This document shows positions 55,843 through 64,000 of a DNA stretch of 64,000 nt, piece by piece. The stretch is taken from the NCBI GenBank assembly GCA_964006375.1, contig OZ023265.1:161460118-161524117 (forward strand), given 5' to 3'. The translations under genes and the position numbers were made by a program. Numbering within the stretch: position 1 is the stretch's first letter; the number at the start of each line of letters is the position of its first letter. The stretch is from Tillus elongatus. Its lineage: Eukaryota; Arthropoda; Insecta; Coleoptera; Cleridae. The notes below the pieces were generated by a model that saw only the letters and a program-made list of their open reading frames with translations, was not told the origin of the DNA and made no database searches.

Positions 55843-57845
55843 CCTCTTTTCTCTATAATGACTTTAAAGCAAGTGTATTTTTAGAGCACTTTTTTGTTTA
55901 CAACGACCTCAAAGTAAGTGTATTTTTAGAAACTTCTTGTCTCTTCAACAAGTTAAAAACAAGTGTATTTTTAGAGACCTCTTTTGTCTATAACGACTTC
56001 AAAGTAAGTGTATTTTTAAAGACTTCTTGTCTCTCGGACAACTTAAAAACAAGTGTATTTTTATAGACCTCTTTTCTCTATAATGACTTCAAAGCAAATG
56101 TATTTTTAGAGACTTTCCAACATTTTAAAAGCAAGTGTATTTTTAGAGCACTCTTTTCTCTACAACGACTTAAAAGCAAGTGTATTTTTAGAGCACTCTT
56201 TTCTCTACGACTTCAAAGTAAGTGTATTTTTTGAGACTTCTTGGCTCTCCAACAACTTAAAAGCAAATGTATTTTTAGAGCACTCTTTTCTCTACAACGA
56301 CTTCAAAGTAAGTGTATTTTTAGAAACTTCTTGTCTCTCCAACAAGTTAAAAACAAGTGTATTTTAGAGACCTATTTTCTCTATAATGACTTTAAAGCAA
56401 GTGTATTTTAAGAGCACTTTTTTGTTTACAACGACTTCAAAGTAAGTGTATTTTTTGAGACTTCTTGGCTCTCCAACAACTTAAAAGCAAATGTAGTTTT
56501 AGAGCACTCTTTTATCTACAACGACTTCAAAGTAAGTGTATTTTTAGAAACTTCTTGTCTCTCCAACAAGTTAAAAACAAGTGTATTTTAGAGACCTATT
56601 TTCTCTATAATGACTTTAAAGCAAGTGTATTTTAAGAGCACTTTTTTGTTTACAACGACGTCAAAGTAAGTGTATTTTTAGAGACTTCTTGTCTCTCGGA
56701 CAACTTAAAAACAAGTGTATTTTTAGAGACCTCTTTTCTCTATAACGACTTCAAAACAAGCGTATTTTTAGAGACTTCTTGTCTTTCCAACAACTTTAAA
56801 GCAAGTGTATTTTTAGAACACTATTTTCTCTACAACGACTTCAAAGTAAGTGTATTTTTAAGACTTCTTGTCTCTCCAACAACTTAAAAGCAAGTGTAAA
56901 TTTAGAGCACTATTTTCTCTACAACGACTTCAAAGTAAATGTATTTTTTGAGACTTCTTGTCTCTCCAACAACTTAAAAGCAAGTGTAGTTTTAGAGCAC
57001 TATTTTCTTTACAACGACTTCAAAGTAAGTGTATTTTTTGAGACTTCTTGTCTCTCCGACAACTTAAAAACAAGTGTATTTTTAGAGACCTCTTTTCTCT
57101 ACAATGACTTCAAAGCAAGTGTATTTTTAGAGACTTCTTGTCTCTAGGACAACTTAAAAACAATGGTATTTTTATAGACCTCTTTGCTCTATAACGATTT
57201 CAAAGCAAGTGTAGTTTTAGATACCTCTTTTCTCTATAATGACTTTAAACCAAGTGTATTTTTAGAGCACTTTTTTGTTTACAACGACTTCAAAGTAAGT
57301 GTATTTTTTAAGACTTCTTGGCTCTCCAACAACTTAAAAGCAAATGTATTTTTAGAGCACTATTTTCTCTACAACGACTTCAAAGTAAGTGTATTTTTAG
57401 AAACTTCTTGTCTCTCGGACAACTTAAAAACAAGTGTATTTTTAGAGACCTCTTTTCTCTATAACGACTTCAAAACAAGCGTATTTTTAGAGACTTCTTG
57501 TCTTTCCAACAACTTTAAGGCAAGTGTATTTTTAAAGGACTATTTTCTCTACAACGACTTCAAAGCAAGTGTATTTTTAGAGACTTCTTGCCTTTCCAAC
57601 AACTTAAAAACAAGTGTATTTTTAGAGACCTCTTTTCTCTACAACGACTTCAAAGTAAGTGTGTTTTTAGAGACTTCTTGTCTCTAGGACAACTTAAAAA
57701 CAATGGTATTTTTATAGACCTTTTACTCTATAACGATTTCAAAGCAAGTGTATTTTTAGAGACTTCTTGTCTTTCCAACAACTTAAAAGCAAGTGTATTT
57801 TTAGAAACCTCTGGTCATACAATGACTTCAAAGCAAGAGAAAGAG
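55843..57845. repeat. Minisatellite array, 45-bp monomers in 90-bp pairs
   Basis: About 44 monomers built on TCTACAACGACTTCAAAGTA and AGTGTATTTTTAGAG. Two monomer types tend to alternate, one with TCTCTATAACGACTTCAAAG and the other with TTGTCTCTCCAACAACTTAA, giving a higher-order unit near 90 bp. As 45 is a multiple of 3, long frames result (for example 57184-57687 +, with a recurring YNDFKASVFLETS), but there is no sign that it is a gene. It lies in the DDX1 intron between 54195 and 58171. Confidence 0.93.
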
Positions 57846-58170
57846 TAATACAATTTCACCCTTCTCCTTCTGGATGTTTCCCCCGTTTCTCCTTCTGGCA
57901 GGAACTATTGGCAACACCTACTTACGTCAAGGTAGCACGCGAAATTTAAAGTTAAAAGAGTAACACACAACAGTTTACCTTTAATTTCAAAATGATATGT
58001 AATCTTATGTTATTAATTGTAGAACTTTTACCAGTATGAATGTACTATTTTGAGTTTGTAAATACAGAATATTGAAAAATAATATGACTGTTGTACCCAA
58101 TTTTAAGAGTAAAAAGTTTGTTGTTACAAAAAGCATGTAATTATTCACAACAAGAAAAAATGTGTCCTAC

Positions 58171-58286
58171 CTTTTCTGGTACAGTGCTCACTAAGCTAAT
58201 GGCCAGACCCATTCTTTCTGCACGACCAACACGACCAATTCTGTGCACATAGTTTGATTTTTCATCCGGTAAAGTCACATTAATCA
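58171..58286 (-). CDS. DDX1: DDX1, exon with helicase motif VI
   Basis: The exon follows TTTTAG, completes a Met codon begun in the previous exon, and encodes [20 protein letters not shown] and [18 protein letters not shown], ending in phase 0 before [19 protein letters not shown] is motif VI (ATP binding and hydrolysis). Nearly identical to animal DDX1. Confidence 0.96.
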
Positions 58287-58543
58287 CTAAAAGAATAAAA
58301 AAAGTTAATGTAACATCTTCTTGTACTAGCTTGCGTGCAAGTTGGGCATTGCACAATAAAATAAAACTCTGTATCAATTAAAATAATTTTGTCATAGCTA
58401 TTACCAATATTTCCTTCTAAATTTTTTTCTTAAGTATTCAACGATTACGTAAAAGAGAATCCTACTAGCTAAGGATAAAACAAACAGTCAACTGAATTTT
58501 ATCAAGTATCAGCTAAGTCGTTCCGAATCATACTTAAACTTAC

Positions 58544-58743
58544 TGAAAGGCAGCCCAGTTATGTCGAGACCTCGAGCAGCTACATCGGTGCAGATTAAAA
58601 ACTTAACCTTGTTCTTTTTGAAAGTCTCTAAATTGGCCTTTCTCTCTGGCGGTCTCCTGTCTCCATGCAGACAAACACACGAGTACTTGTTTCTGTCTAT
58701 CTGTTTCATATATCTCTCTAAATTGTCACAGTCTAACTTTGTC
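58544..58743 (-). CDS. DDX1: DDX1, exon with helicase motif V
   Basis: The exon follows TTTCCAG, completes a split Arg codon and ends in phase 1 before GTAAGT. It reads [35 protein letters not shown] and [18 protein letters not shown] (motif [10 protein letters not shown]). The neighbouring introns are 257 bp and 2.34 kb. Confidence 0.96.
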
Positions 58744-58879
58744 CTGGAAACAGAAAGCAAATAAGACATTTTACTCAAGATAATTAAAAAGTCCACTACC
58801 ATGCACTCTTTTTAAGGAAAATTGGTTTATATTAAAATAAGAAAGTATGAAGAATTATTTCGTTTTCTAAGAGACTGAA

Positions 58880-59170
58880 AATAAATTGCTCAGGTGTGTT
58901 CACTGACTTGTCTCAGGCATTTGATTGTGTCTCCCACGAAATGCTGATGTCATAGAGATATCAGTGTGGAATCAGAGGCTTAGCTTATGATATTATGCAG
59001 TCAGTCATATCCGAATGATAGGCAAATAATAATTATAATAAAACAGTGATTAATGAGAAAAAGGCGGGAAGAGGTGTGTCTCAGGGATGTGTACTTGGAC
59101 CACTACTCTTTCTCATTTACTATAAACGACTTGATATGCAAGTTGCCATTCGAAAGTAAAAATTAATTGT
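58880..59170 (+). mobile_element. LINE reverse-transcriptase fragment 1
   Basis: On the + strand a broken frame has FTDLSQAFDCVSHEML-like motif A and, further on, RGVSQGC.LGPLLFLIY (motif B region). Stops and indels abound. The same family recurs at 59320-59690. Confidence 0.75.
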
Positions 59171-59319
59171 TCAATCACAACACGGTCCGCATATGCCTTG
59201 CAGTGGATAAATTGTGTCTTTGTCAAAGCAAATACTCTTCAGATACTTACTGCACTAGCTCCAGTAGAATTCGATAATACTTAAAAGAGTTTGAAAACAG
59301 CCAATAAATTTCAATTGTC

Positions 59320-59690
59320 AAGTAAGGCTGCTCTGGCATTGCAAAACTATTCATTTTATTATATATACATTTTTGAAAAGCTCATTTTTAATCAGTTAGT
59401 GATGTTCCGGGGCTGCAATGATTTCTTGTCGTGTCAGTATGTGTATATAATGGGCAAAAAAAATGGCCGAGCCTGTTCCCAAAATTGTAAGTAGTATACA
59501 TAAGGCTTTTAAGCAAAAATACCTTTGTGTAGGTGTGTTCGCTGACTTATCTCTGGCATCTGATTGTGTCGCCCACAAAATGCTGCGATCACAGATCTAT
59601 CATTGTGGGATAAAAGGCTTAGCTTATGATACCACACAGTCAGTCATAACCGGATGACAGGAAGGTAATAATAATTATTATTATTATTAT
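59320..59690 (+). mobile_element. LINE reverse-transcriptase fragment 2
   Basis: It reads FEKLIFNQLVMF, then after a frame change IHKAFKQKYLCVGVFADLSL and DCVAHKMLRSQIYHCGIKGL. This is RT upstream of and through motif A. It resembles fragment 1 but extends further upstream. An ATT repeat follows at 59666-59692, adjoining LINE copy 6. Confidence 0.75.
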
Positions 59691-59694
59691 TTTA

Positions 59695-60842
59695 TTTCAA
59701 CAACACACCACTAGGGCTCACAGCCTAAATACTATCGTATTGTTGGTGTCGACAAGGAGGAAACTTGTTAATTCTGGACTTTAAGGTTTGGAGGTTCGGA
59801 GGAGAAGGAAAAACATGTGCTGGCAAGGAATTCCACAACTTGGAAGTCCACGGGACAAAAGAGCGGGCATAACAAGATGTTCTATGTCTGGTGACCTGGA
59901 CAGTAAAAGGGTGCATTCGCTCTGTCCCCCTGGTAGATCTGTTGGGGACAGCAGGTGGAGGAACTATGGAAGAAAGCGCCTCTGAGCAGTGTCCGTGCAG
60001 ATATCTATAAAAGGGAGAGAGGTCACCAACGGCACGTCGGTGGGCAAGGGATGGCAGCCTTTGGGTGAGGGTAGGGTCACCGAAGAGACATACAGCTCCT
60101 TCTGATTCGAGTCCAGGATAGCGAGTGTAGAAGCGGCAGCGGCACTCCAAATGTGGGAGCAGTATTCGAGGTTTGGCCTTATTTGTGAAGTATATAAGGT
60201 ACAGAGATTAGCTGGTGAAAAGTATTTGCAAGCCCGGAAGTAGCAGCCCCTTCTGCAACTGATGTAACATGTTGGTGCCAATTGAGATTTCGATCCACAG
60301 AAATGCCAACAAGTGAAAATGACTCATTACTTTGAATTACTTGGTTGTTCATTGTGATGGGTCTAGGGCTGGTGTATCTCTTATGAGATAGAAAGCAAGA
60401 CTGAGATTTGGTGGAGTTGAATTGTACAAGATTTCTACTTCCCCAGTCTAATATTTTTTGGAGATCCACAGAGAGGTCATTGATGTGGAGAAGAAACAAA
60501 GCAGGGGCCAAAGCTCAACCTTGAGGGACTCCTGCATTAATTGGATACAGTTTATAGGAATGGCCATCCACGACAACAGAAATGCTCTGGTTGGAGAGGA
60601 AATTTGCTGTCCAGGTACAGAGTTTTGGTGGTAGAGACGACTGAAAGGAGAGAAATAGGCCTGTAGTTGCTAGGAAGCGCTTTGGATCCTTTCTTGGGGA
60701 CGGGTTGTACTCGAGCAGTTTTCCAGTTACTAGGGAATATGCCTCTATTGTAAGATGTCTGAAACAGACGAGTCAGGACAGGAGCAAGTTCTGGTGTGCA
60801 TTTTTTGAGAACAATTGCTAGGATCTCAAGGCCAGAGCTTGT
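59695..60842 (-). mobile_element. Jockey/CR1-like LINE, copy 6, internally deleted
   Basis: On the - strand it starts in the RT (LAPVLTRLFQTSYNRGIFPS, PKKGSKALPSNYRPISLLSV), then two deletions remove most of the RT core including the YxDD box (joins near 60635 and 60473), then the 3' domain (NLNWHQHVTS, YTSQIRPNLEYCSHIW, SLAHRRAVGDLSPFYRYLHG) reaches the 3' end near 59700. It lies in the DDX1 intron between 58743 and 61088. Confidence 0.88.
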
Positions 60843-61087
60843 AAACATCATGCTGAAAAACAGTAAGCCCTTATTTCTATTTTGTATGCTGGGAGGGTTT
60901 ACACTTTACAACGAAACAAGTACTTAATCATTTCAAAGAAATACACATGATATACAATGGCCAATTTTAAAGCAACCTGCATCATCCTAACAGCTTTATG
61001 TCAAAACGCGTTTTATTTACAAACCTCCAAATGTAAAAGAAGTGTGAAATAAATTACTATGATTATTATTAAAACAATGTTACTTAC
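60843..61087. other. DDX1 intron, nothing recognised
   Basis: AT-rich intron sequence ending (on the - strand, starting) with the GTAAGTA donor of the next exon. Confidence 0.6.
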
Positions 61088-61368
61088 CTGCAAAAGATGA
61101 TAGCCCTGTCCATATTGTGTACATCAATGGCCCTGATTGTATACTCTCCTTTCAGCATCTTAATGGCTTCACTGAGTGTCTCAGGGCTATTATTACCAGG
61201 TCTCACATTATCTTGAGCGTGTACCCCGTCTGTGATTATGTGTCTACGCAAGTTGTGCCAGCTCTTGTCCTTCTGAGGATCAACCATGACCACAATGTGG
61301 TGCACAGTCTCCGGGACAGCATCCTCACCTTTCAGATCCACCCATGTCGGAAAATACATTAACTTTTC
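61088..61368 (-). CDS. DDX1: DDX1, exon with motif IV region
   Basis: The exon follows TGCTACAG in phase 0 and ends in phase 2 before [46 protein letters not shown] and MDRAIIFCR (motif IV) follow animal DDX1 closely, including the DDX1-specific insertion with [20 protein letters not shown]. Confidence 0.97.
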
Positions 61369-61430
61369 CTGTAGCAAAAACAACTCATTTACTGTTCAGA
61401 TCACAAAATGTATTAAAGATAATGACTTAC

Positions 61431-61599
61431 AGCCATTTTCTTCACTTCAAATGCATGTAGTGTAGCGCTGCATACAATCATCTGCAATCTGCGGCCATCA
61501 GCTGTGATTTTGGGCATCTGACCATGTAACCTTTCTATCAACTCGGTGTAGCCTTGCTTCAATAGACCATCAGCTTCATCCAGTACGAAGAAACGACAA
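61431..61599 (-). CDS. DDX1: DDX1, exon with motifs II (DEAD) and III (SAT)
   Basis: It encodes [20 protein letters not shown] and [24 protein letters not shown] (motif II) binds Mg-ATP and SAT (motif III) couples hydrolysis to unwinding. The exon follows ACTATCAAG, starts with the last base of a codon and ends in phase 0 before GTAAGT. DDX1 acts in RNA processing and in tRNA ligase complexes. The N-terminal half (Walker A, SPRY) must lie right of the window, since no earlier exon is visible up to 64000. Together the six exons give 370 residues. Confidence 0.96.
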
Positions 61600-62570
61600 C
61601 TTGATAGTAACAAATAACCTGTTAGGATCATATGTGTTAATCACAATGCAAAGTGTGAAAATAATGGTAAACATTGATAACTAAAGGGTGTCTCAACAAG
61701 AGCATCCCATTTGAATGTGCCGCCATTTTGTTTGTGTGAATAGTAGGGTTATTATTTGTTGACAGCTGTCATGTACAGAATGTAAGCAGTATGCCTGCTC
61801 AAGTATATAAAGTATATGAAATTTCTCCACACATAAAAGTTTGGTCAGATGTAAATGAATTACTGGGTTGGATCTCAAAAATTTGCATGAAAAGTCGCCA
61901 TAAAACTATGTTTTATGCGATCATTTAATTAAGCGTGACAGCATAAAATATGTAGGCTGTAGGCATGTTGAAATTACGTTCTATTTAATTTGATAAATAA
62001 AACACCTTCGCAAGCTAAAAGTTGCGGTTCAACGGTCAGTTTGATGCATGGAAAAAATTGTAAGTCTAAACTGCACAGTGGGGGATATTACACATGTAGT
62101 CAACCTTTAAAGAGGTATCTTTAGTTTCAACAGAAAAACAGCAAACTCAGAGTTTTTTCACTCAAGGACAGAGAAAGATTTGGGAGTTAGTGGGCATAGC
62201 GCCCGCCTTAAGGCAAGAGGTCCCTCGGATTTGAAGTCAGGGGCGAACGTCGCGACGGTATTTTTTAAAATAAAAGCTGAGTAAATTCAGAAGTTTGAGT
62301 GGAGTTACGGGAGTGAAATAGTGTCCGAAATAGGGAGCTAAAGGATTTAAGTTTCTTTAAAGGGCGGTTACCCGCATACAAACGTGGTTAAACGGCCGGT
62401 GTGGGCGAGTGATAAAGGAAGGCACAGGGCTGGATTTTTTCCATTGGTTCGGTGAGTACGTTCCATTATGTAAAATTGTTTTGAAGGGACTTTTATTTTA
62501 AGGGATAACTGTCTTGAGTACTGAAATCATTTTTATATAAAATTTGTATAGATATTTTGAGCCATAGGGC
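61600..62570. other. DDX1 intron; possible tRNA-like sequence near 62175-62250
   Basis: No exon seen. Around 62175-62250 the phrases AGTGGGCATAGCGCCCGCCT and GGTCCCTCGGATTTGAAGTC resemble a decayed tRNA or SINE head, but the promoter boxes are poor and no ends were found. Confidence 0.35.
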
Positions 62571-62608
62571 TGCAAGATAGAATACTCAGTACGGCATACT
62601 ATTAGTAT

Positions 62609-62651
62609 GCCGTACTGAAGAGCTCTAATGAGAGCGAAACCGGTCTACGGT
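62609..62651 (+). ncRNA. Hammerhead ribozyme 1 (canonical)
   Basis: Stem I is GCCGTA (62609-62614) with TACGGT (62646-62651). CTGAAGA is at 62615-62621. Stem II is GCTCT/AGAGC with an AATG loop (62622-62635). GAAA is at 62636-62639. Stem III is ACCGGT (62639-62644), self-complementary, so two copies could pair as a dimer. Cleavage is expected after GUC at 62645. Every invariant core position I know of is satisfied. Confidence 0.88.
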
Positions 62652-62916
62652 TCTAATTGTTGCGAAAAAGCATCGAGTCTTACATACTTTGTCCCTATAT
62701 TGGGGTAGAAATGGGCCAGGGCAGACAATTTTCTAAATTGTTAGTTAGCTGTATCTAGTCTCTATTATTTAACACTTTGTGTTATTTGGAGCTGGCGTGA
62801 CAGCATACTACTTGGTTCCACAACTAGGTGGCGGCACGTCCACCACTTACTGAGTGTTTTAAGACTGGCTATACGATAGCCGTATACTTTTGGTGCATTT
62901 TTGCTGCAATTACTAT

Positions 62917-62959
62917 GCCGTACTGAAGAGCTCTAATGAGAGCGAAACCGGTCTACGGT
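62917..62959 (+). ncRNA. Hammerhead ribozyme 2 (canonical)
   Basis: Base-for-base the same core as ribozyme 1: GCCGTA (62917-62922), CTGAAGA (62923-62929), GCTCTAATGAGAGC (62930-62943), GAAAC, ACCGGT, GUC with cleavage after 62953, then TACGGT. It lies exactly 308 bp downstream of ribozyme 1. Confidence 0.88.
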
Positions 62960-63002
62960 TCTAATTGTTGCGAAAATGCATCGAGTCTTGCAAGATAGAA
63001 TA

Positions 63003-64000
63003 TTAGCATATATATTTGAGCAGTAGGGCTTTAGAATAAAATTAGAGTAAATTGGAACTAAATTAAAATTTAGATGTTGTTTTAGAGGGATTTTAGTCGC
63101 GAGTGGCATTATTATTAAAATAGCCTTAAATGGAAAAGTAGATGGGGATTGTTCTGAGATTACAATACGAAGGGCAATATAGGGCTTGGAGCCATAAGGG
63201 TTTAGTTGAAAACTTAAAGAGAAGAGTTAGATAAAGTGGAGTGCTATAATGAAGCTAAGGAGTTAATTATCAAAGTTATGAAATATTATACCGGGGTGGG
63301 GGGGGTGAGGGGAAGACAATTCAATTTTCACGGGTATCAGTTTTGCATAAGACTTAGTGTTTTTTAAAGATTATTAAAACCTTCCATACAATGATGTCCA
63401 ATAAACATTAGATGTTGATTTATTAGAGTTGAGAATTTCAGTCTGATATAGACCGAACTTTATCAGATTTATTGTCATAATTTTAACTTAAAGAAAGCTT
63501 TGGATTAATTAATTATTTGAAATTTATTGCACCTTTGAAATGTTTGTATAAATTTTATATTTGTATTAAAGTAATTTTAAAATAAGATGCTGGGTTTTAT
63601 TCTTAGTATAAAAACCCTAAACCAAAAGTTTATCGTCACTAGGTATACGCTAAGGCTGAATATCTAGTAAAATTTTGGGAGAATTGGTCCCAAATGGCCG
63701 GTCATAATGTTCCAGATGAATATCAGGCAAGACCTCCCTTGAGGGTCGGTAAACATAAATATTTTCATTCAGGGGGGTAGTTTTTTAATACACGTCCTGC
63801 CGCTCGGACGTTTGCCTATTTTTAAAAACGTACCTAAATAAATATTTGCTTAAGCTTTCCTAATAATAATAATTACAGTTTACGGTGATAAAACTTTGCA
63901 GTAAAGAAAAGGTAATAATTCGTAAACCCACCCTGTTAAGACCATGCGATTAGAAGTTATAGAGCAGTATTCAAACGAGAATGTTTAATTATTGTGAACT
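63003..64000. other. Right-edge sequence, nothing recognised
   Basis: AT-rich, with a G-run near 63297-63306. No DDX1 exon, ORF or repeat recognised. Confidence 0.5.

Larger units (their letters stand above)
62585..62988 (+). mobile_element. Retrozyme-like hammerhead retroelement (1.3-mer)
   Basis: A 404-bp insertion lies between exact 14-bp repeats TGCAAGATAGAATA (62571-62584 and 62989-63002). It contains one full 308-bp unit (62646-62953, between the two predicted ribozyme cleavage sites) plus about 95 bp of repeated sequence shared between its ends. It has no ORF. Two intact hammerheads frame the unit, the layout expected of an element whose RNA is cut to 308-nt monomers and may circularise. 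The unit matches 18314-18587 along its length. Confidence 0.85.

Noticed and set aside
57184..57687. 167-codon frame with a 15-residue repeat (YNDFKASVFLETS)
   Set aside because: It follows from the 45-bp tandem repeat, whose length is a multiple of three. It has no upstream gene structure and the neighbouring frames are open in the same way.
62175..62250. tRNA-like phrase in the DDX1 intron
   Set aside because: The B box is poor (GGATTTGAAGTC), no cloverleaf could be drawn and no element ends were found, so it was not called as an RNA gene.

Overview
This window is a stretch of a large, AT-rich, transposon-dense animal genome, most likely an insect. Evidence for this is the set of split genes with GT-AG introns, the mariner, Tigger, hAT, BEL/Pao, Jockey-like and Penelope-like elements, and tRNA-derived SINEs. 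Three conserved host genes can be read through their splice sites. (1) The 3' half of a PP2A B''-type regulatory subunit gene (PPP2R3 family, + strand; exons at 1356-1690, 4949-5137, 6358-6440 and 12195-12309) enters from the left edge. (2) A complete three-exon C2H2 zinc-finger gene (- strand, 39054 to 32349, 586 codons plus stop, 11 fingers) lies in the middle. (3) The C-terminal half of the RNA helicase gene DDX1 (- strand, six exons from 61599 to 53785) runs in from the right edge.

Almost everything else is mobile DNA, often nested. From left to right: a tRNA-SINE with (AC)n tail (2360-2726); six copies of one Jockey/CR1-like LINE family (from 2810, 9588, 30505, 35217, 55296 and 59695); three copies of a GC-rich, internally repetitive retroposon (5202, 33061, 51431); a second SINE (7970-8142); a 4.7-kb Tigger-like element (12663-17399); a decayed mariner (19106-20981) holding a hAT-type MITE; another Tc1/mariner-superfamily transposase (24250-25087); a TIR element (26355-27157); a Penelope-like element with GIY-YIG and RT domains and inverted termini (27840-30430); two hAT-type elements with 8-bp target duplications (39364-40008, 40753-42258); and a nested complex from 43680 to about 53640 in which a (TA)n-bearing repeat holds the TIR element, which in turn holds a 6.9-kb BEL/Pao retrotransposon and a GC-rich retroposon. 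The DDX1 introns hold LINE fragments and a 2-kb array of 45-bp repeats.

The most interesting signal is a small hammerhead-ribozyme retroelement (retrozyme-like). At 62585-62988 a 404-bp insertion bounded by a 14-bp target duplication carries two canonical hammerhead motifs exactly 308 bp apart. Each has a 6-bp stem I, CUGAAGA, a perfect 5-bp stem II, GAAA, a self-complementary ACCGGU stem III and a GUC cleavage triplet. A related copy at 18145-18587 is an inverted-duplicate form with 145-bp arms and a broken ribozyme core. Hammerhead-like motifs also sit in the termini of the Penelope-like element and in a 147-bp solo insertion (39597-39743) with a 12-bp target duplication. Penelope-like elements are known to carry hammerheads and have been proposed to mobilise animal retrozymes, so the window may hold both an autonomous type and its small dependants.

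All calls are by eye: splice sites, repeats and motifs were read from the sequence, family assignments rest on remembered conserved motifs, and no search or folding program was run.
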